Of a stretch of 64,000 nt of DNA, positions 13,201 to 25,033 are shown one piece after another (the first letter of the stretch is position 1; every line of letters begins with the position of its first letter). The position numbers and the translations under genes are program-made. The notes beneath the pieces were generated by a model. That model saw only the letters and a program-made list of their open reading frames with translations. It was not told the DNA's origin and made no database searches. The DNA comes from Panagrolaimus kolymaensis (taxonomy: Eukaryota > Nematoda > Chromadorea > Rhabditida > Panagrolaimidae). The DNA is taken from NCBI GenBank assembly GCA_028622995.1, contig JAJQJQ010000066.1:496001-560000 (forward strand), given 5' to 3'.

Positions 13201-16200
13201 TTTGCATTATTAATTTTAACAACTGAAATTGAAGCTAAAAGTTTTTTGCAATCATCTCGAAAATCTGGATATTCGCCTAAATTTCCATTAAATATTGTGG
13301 TTGGACTTCCAACGAGTGAAGGTTCACCTTTGCGGAATCCATTTCGATTAACCATCTCTAAATCTCAACCTGTTTTTGATGTAGCAATTGAAGATATTTA
13401 TCATCGAGCAAAATTATTGCCACATGGAGCGCTAAAAATTTCATATGAAGATACTCAACTTAGTGATGCAATAGGTCCACAAAAAATTGTGGATAAATAT
13501 TGTAATAAATCCGTGGATGCTGTGATGGGAATGGCATATGTATTTGCTTTAGCACCCGTTGCAAGAATGTCTCAATTTTGGGGTGATGGAGTCCCAGTGT
13601 TTACTACTTCTGCAATGGTGGATGAACTTGGAGATAAAACAAACTTTCCTCTTTTGACTCGATTAATGGGAACATATCGAACTTTGGCTAAAATGGTTCT
13701 TAAAATTGTTCAAGAATTTGGATGGAAAAGATTTCATTTTTTCTTTAACGATCAAGCTGTTCATGGAAATTCTCAGGGCCGATCTGAATGTTATTTCTCT
13801 CTCAATGCTATCAAAAATGTTTTCAATCATGAAAAAAATATTGTTTGGACCGTTGAAATGTTTTCCGAACAAACCGCGGCTCGAGATAAATTTACTGTGC
13901 TTCTTAAAAAAGCTTCTCTATTAACTAATAGTAAGCCTTTGGAATCCTGCGTCTGTCTGCTTTGAAAAATTTGGGGGATAAAATCTTTCTAATAATCATT
14001 GTCTTGTAAAAGCTTTCATTCACTTTTAAAAATTTGCTACTGCAAAAAAAAAAATTTTCAATTGAAGTTCATCATCAAACTCGCTTTTATTTAGCTTTAA
14101 AAAAATAAAGAAAAGAAGAAAGTTAATTTCCGACATACTCACCCAAACACAAGAGAAAAAAAAATGTTGGAACTTTCTTCTTATTTTATTTTACTCTTGT
14201 GACTCTATAAAATTCGATTACTACTCTTTTTTGACACGTAATTGAGAGGAAAAAGAAAGGGATGGGAAAAAAGCTGAAAAAAGAAGAGAGGTTAAACAAA
14301 TAAGGTTCTAACTTTTCCTTTTAAATTTTAAAAGGATTTCTATTCAAGCTAGAATAACACTCCGGAAAAATACTATGGAGGGTCTTAAAAAGGAAAAGTA
14401 AATTAAATATAAAATTAGGGAACATAAAAGGAGTAACAAGTTAATAACATCGAATCTCAAAAATTTTGTAAGAAGTTAATATTTGGGAAAAAAGATGCCA
14501 ATAATTATTAATTCATAAACTCTTGCACTTTGCACTTTCATCATAAAAATTTCAATGACCCTTATAATTTTTTTTTTCAGTGATTATCCTTTGTGCTAGT
14601 CCAGATACTGTACGTGAAATAATGTTATCTGCACACGATTTGGGTATGGCAACATCGGGTGAATATGTTTTTATTAATATTGACGTTTCAACAGGGTATG
14701 TTTACTTACATTCATCCATCCATCCCTCTCTGTTTTTTTTTGACATTTTTTAAAACCCAATAAAAATTTAATTAAAAGAAATGGCGTTGTCATAAAAAAA
14801 ATAAAATTTTTAGATCTCATGCAGAAAAACCATGGATTCGTGCAAATGATACAAATTCACCTGAAAATGAAAAAGCTAAAGAAGCATATAAAGCTTTAAA
14901 AACAATATCTTTGAGAAGATCAGATTTGGATGAATATAAAAATTTTGAATCACGGGTTAAAGAACGAGCTGAAAATAAATATAGTTATTCAGCTAAAACG
15001 GGAAAAGAATACGAGGTTAGTCAATAAACTTTTTTGAATATATTTTTTTGTTATTTATTTTTTGATGATTATTCTAAAAAAAGATTTCTCTTTTCTATTG
15101 CAAAAATGAAAATGGAAATAAGTTAGAGCAAAGTTTTTTTGCAAAAAAATGTGTTTTCTTTCAATAAAAAAGAATCTGCATAATAAAAATATGTACTACC
15201 GCCAGCGTCCAAATAGACCAATGCTAAAAAAAGTTTTCGCTTACAAAAACCCGGAAGTGTTAAACTTTTATTGTTTGGAATTGCAAAAAAGAAAGCAATG
15301 TTAAACACAAATCCTTGAAAATTGAAATCTTGATAACTATGGTGTCATTTCCTAAGACATAAAAAAATTAATTTAAAAGAAGTAATTAATTTTGGAATAA
15401 ATAAATATATTTTTTTAGATGAATAATTTTATTAGTGCTTTTTATGATGCGGTATTATTATATGCAATAGCTTTAAACGAAACACTCGCCGAAGGCTTGG
15501 ATCCTCGAAATGGGAGAAACATAACATCAAAAATGTGGAATCGCACATTCGTTGGAATTACAGGCAATGTATCGATTGATCAAAATGGTGATCGATATTC
15601 AGATTATTCTTTACTTGATCTTGATAATGATGAAGATAAATTTATGGAAGTTGCATATTATTCTGGCGCTCAAAATGCTTTAAGACAAGTATCACAATTT
15701 CATTGGGTTGGAGGTTCACCACCTCGAGATTCACCCATTTGTGGATGGGATCATTCCAAATGTCCTGAAGGTTATCCATTTTATTATTACGTCCTATTCG
15801 TAGCTCTCCTCGTTATTTTATTGTTATTGGCGGGAGTTTTTGTATTTTATCGAAGATATAAACTTGAATCAGAGCTGGCAGCAATGTCATGGAAAATTCG
15901 TTGGGAAGAACTTGAGGGCGATGATGTGGCAAGAAAAGAAAAAAAGAAAAAGCGTTCAAGAAAAACTGATTTTTATAATCATCCCGATCAATCCGTTCCA
16001 TTTTTGAGATCCAATTCAAGAACTTCCAATAATAGTGATAAGGTAAGTTATTTATTTAGTATACATACATATTTGTGTATTTGCCAAGATCATACTAAAT
16101 TTTGGAGTGTTACTTCTAAATTTGAAACGAGTAACTTAATTTTTTTTGTGCCTATGTGTTTTTGGCACATTTAATTAAACCAAAGTTATTGTTACAAGTT

Positions 16201-19200
16201 TTTGATAATTAATATCTTCTTCACTCTCACCACCATACTTATTTATTTATTCTCTCTACATACTTTTTTTACATAACACAACAAAAAGAAAAAATAACAA
16301 ATTTTCTATTTGTTTAATTATATTTCTTCTAAAACATTTTTTAATTAACACCCTATCATCTCTTCTTGAACTTCTCAATTCTATTATATCAACCAAAAAT
16401 TTTATAATTAATTTTCTTTTGATATTTGCATTTTTTAACTTTTTTATAGTTCGGTGACGATGAAATTGACATTATTGCAACACGATTGAGATTGGTGAGT
16501 AGTACTTTCAAGAGTGCTTTTTTCTCCAACCATAAAGTTGAATTGAAGTGTTTATTTCTTGTGTCAAAGTGTTGTCGTATTTTGGTTTTATAACTTTCAA
16601 ACATAAAATAGTTTTAAAACTTGAATGTTTATTAAACTTTTATCGTTTTTTGTGTGATTTCGTAGTTTTGACTTCTTTCAATCCCATTCACTCGTTGCAT
16701 TTAACACAAGCGAATGCAAGAAGAAAAAAACTTTTGCATTTGGCACCACTCATATTTTTTTCCATATTGTTGCTATTCATCTATCTATCGTATTATTGTA
16801 CTAATAACATTATCTATTGTAACGTATTCTTTCACTCGTAGTTTTAGGTTGCATCTATGAAAAAAAAAATTAAGATTATTATACCACGCTACTTTGCTGG
16901 CAGTTTTGAAAGCTTCGAAAGATTGATTCATCATCTTTTTTACTATCGTATTTTTTGTTGGTTCTTTTCAATAGTTTTTCACTTTTTATAGCCTATTTTT
17001 TTCTTGTTTTTTTCCATTGAGTGACACTATTTAATTATTTTTTTTACATACTTTTTTGATCCTAATATTATTTTTTCTCATTTCTATCCAAATTTCAGAG
17101 AAGCAGCTCTTCAGGAACTACAAGAAAAATCTCTGCGATGATTGATCGCAAATTTAGTATATTTACAAGAAAAAAATCATCACCAACGGCTGAAAAAGTT
17201 ATTGAAAATAATCACGTATGTGTGCCAAATTTTTTATACCTTTTACCCTTGCCGACAAATATATTGATTTGAGAGAAGCTTATGGTTGCCATTATTCCTG
17301 AAACAGTGGCTTGACGAATTAATTTAAATTTTTAAAAAAAGTTGGAAATTCCCTTTTTAAAAATGCTTGAAACCTTTGCTTTTTTCTTCTCTTTTTGAAG
17401 TGAATGTGTGAGATAGATTGCTTCTCTCAACCAATTTCCCCAATATTTTTTTTGATTCCTAAAATTATCATTAACTTTATTTATTTTGTTGTTTTTTAGA
17501 ACAATTATGATGATCGAAACAATATGAGTTCACCATCAAATAGTAATTCAAATTCACAAAAGAAAAAAAGTAGCGCAGAAGATGAATTTGTTGAAAATAA
17601 TGCTAAAAAATCTCTGTCACTTAAAAATCGAAAGCTTAGTTTTTATAGTATTAAAAGTGGTGGAAGTGTTGAAACTATACAAATGCAAAATAATGCTCAA
17701 ATATTTACTACAACATCAACTTATAGGGTATGTTAGAATAAATTTCATATAGCTCCTACCAATTTTCTCCATCGAACTTAAATATTTTTTTATTTTTTTA
17801 GGGCCAAATGGTTGCTATAAAAAAGTTAAATATAGATCCAAGAAAATATCCCAAACTTGAATTATCTCGAAAATTATTAATGGAATTTAAAATTATGAAA
17901 GATTTACAACATGATCACATCACTCGTTTTGCTGGTGCATGCGTGGATGCCCCAAATTATTGCATTGTAACCGAATATTGTCCAAAAGGTTCATTGGAAG
18001 ATATATTGGAGAATGAAAAAATAAAATTAGATAAAATGATGAAATATTCGTTACTTCATGATTTGGTTAAAGGAATGTATTTTTTACATAATAGCGAAAT
18101 TCGGTCTCATGGAAGACTTAAAACATCGAATTGTGTTGTGGATAGTCGATTCGTCCTTAAAGTCACTGATTTTGGTTTGGCTGAACTTCACGCCATGGAA
18201 GAATCAACCGAGGATGAACTTGAACAACATGCTTTTTATCGAAGTAAGTTGCATAAAGAAAATTATAAAAATTAATCAACAAATTCTCTCTTTTTTTAGA
18301 ACAGCAGTGGACTGCCCCAGAATTACTTCGATTGGGTACAGCCGCTCCACCACAAGGCACCCAAAAAGGCGATGTTTATAGTTTTGCATTAATTTTGCAT
18401 GAAATGCTTTATCGTAAAGGTGCATTTTATCGTGGAGAAGAAGAATCACCAAATCCAAAAGAAATTTTGGATAATCTTGTCAAAATTCCATTAAGTGAAG
18501 ATCATATTTATCGACCCATGATTCCTGAAGCTTCACCCGTGGAAGATCACCCAGAAACGGTTAAAAAGCTTATTGATTTAATGGTTCATTGTTGGGCTGA
18601 AGATCCACTTGATCGTCCAGAATTTAGTACCATAAGAAAAATAGTTCATTCCCTTAATAAGTAAGCTCGGTTTTGATCTTTTTTGTGAAACAAAAATCTA
18701 AATATTAAATTAAACATGATTTTATTTGGAATGTTTTTTTCAGAGATAATGAAACATCCAATCTCGTGGATAATTTGTTAAAGCGTATGGAGCAATATGC
18801 TACTAACTTGGAAGGTCTCGTGGAAGAAAGAACACAAGAATATTTGGCAGAAAAGAAAAAAGTTGAAGATTTACTTCATCAACTTTTACCTCCATCCGTT
18901 GCTGATCAAGTAAGCAAAAAAAAGATATTCTTAGACAAAGTGGACATTAATAATGTTTTTAGCTTATTACCGGCTATCCAGTTCAAGCCGAATCATATGA
19001 ATGTGTAACAATATACTTTTCTGATATTGTTGGTTTTACTGCGTTATCATCAAAATCAACACCCATGCAAGTTGTAGCTCTTCTCAATGATTTGTATCTT
19101 GCATTTGATGGAGTTGTGGATAATTTCAAAGTTTATAAAGTTGAAACTATTGGTGAGTATCTTTCATAAAAGATTAAAAATTATATTTGAGACATAAATA

Positions 19201-19810
19201 ATGAAAGTCAATGTAATTTATAGGTGATGCATATATGGTTGTAAGTGGTCTTCCCGAACGTCGTGAAGATCATGCATCACAAATAGCTCAAATGTCTTTA
19301 GCCCTTTTACAAAAAGTTAAAAGTTTTGTTATTCGTCATGTTCCAGATGAACAACTTAAACTCAGGATTGGCATGCATTCGGGTATGTCTCACATGCTTA
19401 TTAATTAATTATAAACTGATTATTTGCTTCTTTTTATAGGGTCAGTGGTAGCTGGAGTAGTTGGATCAAAGATGCCGAGGTTTTAAAATAGTAGTTTTAT
19501 ATTTTATTAATAATTTTTTTTAGATATTGCCTTTTTGGTGATACAGTGAATACAAGTAGTCGAATGGAATCGAATGGTTTACGTAAGTATCTCTCAAACA
19601 TTTATTGGAAGCAATAATAACAAATTCCAATATTTTTCAGCTTTACGCATTCACGTTTCATCCGACACTAAAGAAATTCTTGCAAAGGATCCCGATTTCC
19701 ATTTAGAATTGCGTGGTGAAATAGAAATGAAAGGCAAAGGTCTACAAACGACATATTGGCTTAAATCATACAAAGATCAATGCATACCCTATTTTGGCCC
19801 CGAATACTGA
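6274..19810 (+). CDS. gcy-28: Receptor-type guanylate cyclase, GCY-28/NPR-like, with alternative first exons
   Basis: Single-pass receptor making cGMP from GTP. Shared exons: 14581-14695, 14814-15015, 15419-16042, 16450-16494, 17099-17215, 17500-17727, 17802-18243, 18300-18660, 18744-18909, 18963-19152, 19224-19382, 19440-19479, 19524-19582, 19641-19810. They join to exon 1a (6274-7264; 1302 aa) or exon 1b (13150-13930; 1232 aa). In isoform-b numbering the order is ANF-receptor ectodomain, membrane helix about 488-511 followed by YRRYK, a Ser/Lys-rich juxtamembrane segment, a kinase homology domain from about 705 with HGRLKTSNC in place of HRDLK (typical of the family), a dimerisation helix, and the cyclase domain from about 1028. 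[11 protein letters not shown] gives the metal-binding region; the E of VETIGDAYM and the C of RYCLFGDT are the guanylate-specifying residues. AATAAA lies at 19910. The orthology to gcy-28 rests on the ectodomain and juxtamembrane resemblance, recalled rather than searched. Confidence 0.93.
8436..8452. repeat. GC-rich hairpin GCGCGCC-TAC-GGCGCGC
   Basis: Perfect 7-bp arms around a 3-base loop, inside a 25-base GC island (about 8429-8455) in otherwise A/T-rich DNA. The right half also contains the self-complementary CGGCGCGCCG. It lies in the intron between the two cyclase first exons. It could be the end of a dispersed element or a protein-binding site; nothing else in the window matches it. 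Confidence 0.6.
8931..9180. repeat. Degenerate repeat cluster containing GGATCC
   Basis: GGATCC occurs five times, at 8965, 9077, 9105, 9131 and 9158, in related surroundings such as GGTCCTTGGATCCTTCC (two near-copies) and GATATTAGCTCTAC versus CTATTATCTCTACGG. The spacing is irregular, so this looks like a decayed minisatellite or remnant of a repeat family. The flanks share a second motif, CATTCATGTTTATGCAA, near 8866 and 9264, so the repeated unit may be larger. Confidence 0.5.
13150..13930 (+). CDS. gcy-28: Alternative first exon 1b of the guanylate cyclase (signal peptide + ligand-binding half)
   Basis: Encodes 260 residues beginning with a basic n-region ([10 protein letters not shown]) and hydrophobic core [16 protein letters not shown], a clear signal peptide, followed by an ANF-receptor first lobe without the insertions seen in 1a. 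It ends at AATA|GTAAGC in phase 1, the same phase and equivalent residue as exon 1a, and reads into the shared exon at 14581 (giving [10 protein letters not shown]; isoform a gives [10 protein letters not shown]). Both forms are therefore complete receptors that differ in about half of the ligand-binding domain. Confidence 0.85.
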
Positions 19811-20840
19811 GATTAATATTTTTTTAAAAAAGCTCAAATGCAAAAAATTTCTTTTTTTATTTTAAAAAACCTTTTCAAAAAAAATTATTCAATTCCGGTC
19901 GCTTTCCCCAATAAAAAGCGGGTAATTATTTTTTAGTATGTTTATAAACAAAGTTTTTTTTCGTAGATTTTCATAAAAAAATTTATTTACACTTAACATT
20001 TTTTGTTTAAATTTTTTATAGAAAAAACTTAAAACGCACCCAAATTTTTTTTAATCTCCTTCTCAGTTCATTTTTGTTGTTTTCTTTTTTTGTGAAAAAT
20101 TATTATTATTAAAATTGTTTTAGAAAAAAAAATTATGAATTCATAAATAATTGTTACTAATTTAAAAAAATAAAAATAAAAAAATTGCATATAGTTTTTA
20201 ACTTTAAATAATGTCGATTTACAACAAAAAAAAACCCAAAAAACTTATTCAAATTCAACAAACAGAAGGGGAAAATTGGAATTTCTTTTGCCGGCCAATT
20301 GTTCAATTTTGCTGAAAGCTATCAAATAAACTTTGAGCGTTTAATTACTCATCAAAGGCCGCTATAAATAGAAGAAGAAGAAAAGAGTGGAAAAGCATGC
20401 ATTTTGAATGTATAACCGACATTAATAAATCACATTTTTCATTATTCATTTCTTAGAAACTTTTTTTAGCGAATTCATAAACGGAAACGAATGTTCTTTT
20501 TTTGATCGCAAATTATTCAGACATTATCATTCTTCATTAATAAATTTAAATCAGGTTTTGACTTGACCGATTATCATAATTCATTCATTTCATGTCTTGA
20601 AACAAATTTGGTGTGGAAGTAGCTTTTATTTTGTACAAAAAAAAAAAGAAGGAGAGTAATATCATAAAGCTTTTTCAAGTTTATGAAGTCATAAAAAAAT
20701 ATCAAATCCAAAGAGAAAGGATTTTTGTCATTAACTTTAAAAAAAAAGTTTCGTCAAAAAAGTAATAAAAACCCAAGAAAATAGGTTTAAAGTCATTTCA
20801 TATTGCAAATTCCCGAGAGAAAAGAAAAAAGAAAAAGATT
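19811..20840. other. Convergent intergenic region
   Basis: Holds the 3' UTR of the guanylate cyclase (AATAAA at 19910-19915) and the 3' flank of the methyltransferase on the other strand. No coding exon or structured RNA was recognised. Confidence 0.6.
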
Positions 20841-21721
20841 TTAAAGCATTTTATGCATTAATTGAATGACTTTTCTCGGAGCTGTGTCATGTTTTAAGGA
20901 AAGAGAAGTTCGATCGATGACATCAAAATAATTTTTTCTTTTGATAAGGTCAAGCATGGATGACATATTTCCATCACAATTATGGTAATGTGTGCGACCG
21001 GATATCAAACTAAAAAAAATATTCGTAATGAGATTCAAAGTTTTAACTAATGTAAAAGTAAGCAGCTTACATGATGCCATCTGAAGCTAAAGCTGAATGA
21101 AGCATATCATGAATTTGATCAAAATGTTTTTGTTTGGAATAAACAAGTTCTGGAGCAAGAATGATATCAAACTTTTCGCAACCTATTTTTGTTTCAAGGT
21201 CGTCTATGTCGCTTATGATGTATTTCACTCTTTCACTTATATTATTATTTAGCATCATTGTTGGTTCAATATGGGATTTAAGGGATTCTTCACTCTAAAG
21301 AAGCAATTATTTAATTTTCTCAAAAAAATATCTAAAAAATTCAAAGACTTACTGAATGTGATACAGTAACATTTTTAGCATGGTGATCTAACGCATAAAT
21401 TGAAGGTAAACCAGTGGCAAATCCAATTTCAAGAACTTTTTTATTTTCAAATAATTTTGTTTCTTTTTGAGTTTCAACAATATTATCAAGAACTTGGCAA
21501 AAATAATTTACGCCATTCCATTTTTCAATTTCTTTATTGGAATTTCCGAATAATAATCGCTTTTCTCGAGCAAGCATCACAATTTCTTGATATTCATTAG
21601 CTTTGGTTGAATCAAGATTTAATGGAGCTATGAAAGATATGTTTCGAGATTCCATGCATAGTTCATTAGCAATTGGATTAGTGGTATAACAAGCTGGAGC
21701 TTGAATCAAAACCATTGTCAA
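20841..21721 (-). CDS. METTL18-like protein histidine methyltransferase (divergent)
   Basis: Three exons: complement(20841-21009, 21071-21294, 21353-21721), 253 aa. Exon joins keep frame through SHS/EESLKSHIEP and SDGI/LISGRTHYH. The order of motifs fits the METTL18 (histidine methyltransferase 1) type of seven-beta-strand methyltransferase: KWNGVNYFCQVLD before motif I, KKVLEIGFATGLPSIYAL as motif I, then FDIILAPELVYS and a terminal strand with RTHYH. Known family members methylate a histidine of ribosomal protein L3 (uL3). Motif I is unusual (GFATG where a GCGxG type is expected) and the protein is shorter than typical members, so a diverged paralogue or another small methyltransferase is possible. 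The first methionine was chosen because nothing coding precedes it. It converges on the cyclase gene. Confidence 0.6.
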
Positions 21722-23022
21722 AAAGGATAATGTTTTTCTGATAAAGATTTTATTCTAAAATTAAAACAAAACTATAAATAATAATTAAAGTATATTAAAT
21801 AACGATGAAACAAAAGAGGAAGTAAAATAGACGTATGTAGACTATATTTTTAAATAACTAAAAAAAGAAGTAAAATAGGCATTCCTTAAGAACGTAGTCT
21901 TATGATAAACACCCTCGTGCTCAAAACTAACATTTAATTGTGCTCAAATTCTTTTTATATACAATCAAGAAAAAATTGTGATCACATTTCTTTCGTTCCC
22001 TCCTTCCCCATTTTTTTTTGTTGATTCTTGGTTTCCGATAACAAAAAGAGAACCACCATCGACAATGACAAAAACGTGATTTCTAAAACGTTAATGGATA
22101 AATCAAAGACATGAGCGAACCCTTCTTTTTTTTTCGTCTATCAGTTTGGTTAATTTGGTTAACCTGCTTTAATAAATAAATGAAAGACGATGACGAAGAG
22201 TGATATACGCTAGAGATAAATCATTTTCTTTTCTTATATTTTCTTACTTCATGAGTGCATTCGGTGTAGGTGCACTAAAAATAAATGAAAGAAAATATCA
22301 AAAACGTCAATCATATTTTTATTTTATCGAAAACGTTGTCTGATCGCAATGTTCATCGAATATGAATGTTTGTATGTGTAACTTTTTTGTCTATCAATTG
22401 ACCAAATAAAGGAAAATGATTCAAAGTGGTTTTGCCTAAAAAAATTGTAATAAAGCAGATCAAAGTGTAAATGGAAAATGAAAAATTGTTTACAACGTCA
22501 CCTAAAATCCCGTAGCAGAATAACGCGACTAAGAACTGTATTTACAGTACAGTACGTATTTTGGGGATAGCAGAATAATAAAAATGTCATGCTACAGATG
22601 TTATAAGCATATTAATTTTTATGTATCAAACTTAGTTTGGTCATCATTGTTTCTTCTTTATTTCAAAATTAGAGTTTGAATATTACAATATTAGACACTT
22701 ACCAACCAAACAACATATTTCAGTCCTTACTTTAATTGTGAAGACTTCATATGTTTGTATTCTATCATTATCATTCATGGTTTTCCACCACCATTTTCCA
22801 AATGTGGCTTCCATGGTGAAATTATTAACCCGAAAGAAGCTAATAACACATTTTTAAGAGTTACATATTTTCTTTTTAATTATTTTTTATTCATTTCCTT
22901 GAACTTTTAATTAACCTTAGTAGTTGAAAATTAATTTAAAAAGGAAGCTAATGTTTATTATAATCAAAAATAAATGCATTTTAAAGAAGATACAAGAACA
23001 AAGAAGAAATGTTTGAATGTGT
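21722..23022. other. Intergenic region with a short repeat-like patch
   Basis: No gene seen. Around 22501-22600 the composition changes: GTAGCA (22512) and TGCTAC (22590) are inverted, TAGCAGAATAA occurs twice (22513 and 22568), and ACTGTA-TT-TACAGT forms a small palindrome. This resembles a short dispersed repeat but cannot be proved from one copy. Confidence 0.5.
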
Positions 23023-25033
23023 TTAATTTTTATCTGAATTATCCTTTTCATCTTCAACAATGGAAGGTAATGGAACAATAACGGATTTGCGACGTTGTTT
23101 CCGGGTTCGTCGACCTTTTTGAGCTCGAAGCTTGAGTTTTTCTTGCAAAGCAAGTTCTTGCCTTTCACGTTCAAGAGTATTTCGCTTTTGTAGCTGTGAA
23201 CGAGTATCCTCATATTCGGATATTTTCTTTTTAACATCACCTAAAAAATGTTTTTTGTTGTTTGACTATCTGAATTAGAAATGGACAAACCAAAGAGTGC
23301 ATCCTTTGATGGAATTGGAGCAAGTTGGCTGAGTGGTAATGGCGAGGGATCACGACCTTCAGGCTGGGATAAATTAAGAATTTCCTATAAAAATATTCAG
23401 TTTAAATTTTTGTGATTTCGTGAAATACCACTTACAGTAAGATCTTTTCCAGGTAAATCCTTTTGATCTTTAACTTGATCAGCTTCAAGAGCCAATAATT
23501 CTTCTTCAGATTCATCCGGGACATCAGTATCATAAGTGATATCCAAATCACGATTAAAATCTTGTTTAACTTTTTTCCTCATCAATTCAAGCCTTTCTTC
23601 TCGCAATTGTTTTTGCTTTTTGGTTACTGTGGTATTAGCTTTATCCAAATCTTTTAAAATTGTATCATTAATAACTTTATCAAACCATTGAATCAAAGCT
23701 GTAATCTTTTTATGAGTGTTTTGATAAACGGTTAAAGCCTTTTTGAGATTTGAATTTGATTGAATATCGTTAAAAGCATTTTGAATCGCTTGTTCCATCG
23801 TTGCCATTTCTTCTTCCGTCGCATATGGAAATTTAACACGGCCTAAATAAACTCGACAAGATTGAACATTTTGTCCAGCAGCAATAAAATTATTCCTTGC
23901 TTCAGCCGCCGCAAAATATCTCATTCTTGTATTACTTGCTTCAATTTGTTCTAATTCCTTCCAACGAGTTATACCAAATGCCATTTGAGTGTTAGCATGA
24001 ACTAAAAGAACTCGACCATTGGTCCATTTAAATTTTGCGAGGGATACTCGTTGCTGCCATTCCAAAGCATCATCAAGCTGGGCTTCAAAAGTATTTTCTG
24101 CATTTGATGCATAATCAGGACCAAAAATTCCCACTAAAAAAATCAGTAGCTTTTATCTTGGAGTTGTTGTTTATCAAAGAATGAACTTACTCAGAAGATG
24201 ATCCTGCTTTTCATAAAGTTCATTTAAATTATCACATTGCTGTTTATAAATATCTGCAATTTTTGCTGCTCTATCATATTGTAATTTTGCTCCTTTTAAT
24301 TCCTATAATTTTTTCAAAATTTGTTATAAAAAAATAAGTAGCAAGATTTACTTTTTCTGCCACTTCTTGTTTATTTAAAGCTGATAAATATTCTTGTTGT
24401 TCTTTGTTGAATCTATGTTCCCAAGTACCTTGCTGCTTTAAAAATGATTTAACCGAAGGTTGTTCAATATTATCAATATCAGCTTTTTCCTTTTCACTAA
24501 AAAATAAGGAAATCATAGATAATAAAAAAACTTTAAAAACAGTAAGTTTCTAATGATTTTTTTTTTCAATGCACAAAAAACCTTTGAGCCTTACGTTTGT
24601 TTTTTTAGCTCTTTGTAAGTAGCCTCCAATTGATCTACGGTTTTCTTGATATCATCAGCAAATATCGTTTTTGATTCATATTTTTTAAGAACATTTTTCT
24701 TTTCAAGCCGATAAATTGATTTTTCAAGGTTTATATAATCCTAAAAAAGAAGTTTGAAAGATGGAAGTTTTTTTTATTAATGACTTACTTGAACGACGCC
24801 TTCTGTGAGTTCGATTCGATCAACATCTTTTTTAACTTTTGGTTTCATTACTGGAATAACTTCAGCTGAACCTGGAGGTCCATTTGAAGCAATTTTGTTT
24901 TTATCTGAGCCCTAGAAATTTTAAATATACTTCACAGTATTATTGGTTGATTAATGGTGATTAATTTTACCAAAATAAATAAAAAAAATTTCATGTTACT
25001 TACCTTTGAAAAGGCGCTATTACATACACCCAT
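23023..25033 (-). CDS. Predicted N-myristoylated coiled-coil (possibly BAR-like) protein, unrecognised
   Basis: Eight exons: complement(23023-23240, 23291-23384, 23436-24133, 24191-24302, 24352-24496, 24595-24740, 24789-24911, 25004-25033), 521 aa in one frame. The 30-bp first exon encodes MGVCNSAFSK: Gly2 and Ser6 fit an N-myristoylation signal and Cys4 could be palmitoylated, so membrane attachment is likely. The middle is helical and charged (for example KSIYRLEKKNVLKKYESK, ARNNFIAAGQNVQSCRVYLG), suggesting an elongated helical bundle of BAR or syntaxin-like shape. An acidic stretch (DVPDESEEELLALEAD) and a basic tail (RRTRKQRRKS) follow. I do not recognise the family; function unknown. 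The donors and acceptors are all canonical, and the tiny first exon was chosen because it gives the only start joining exon 2 in phase. Confidence 0.75.
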
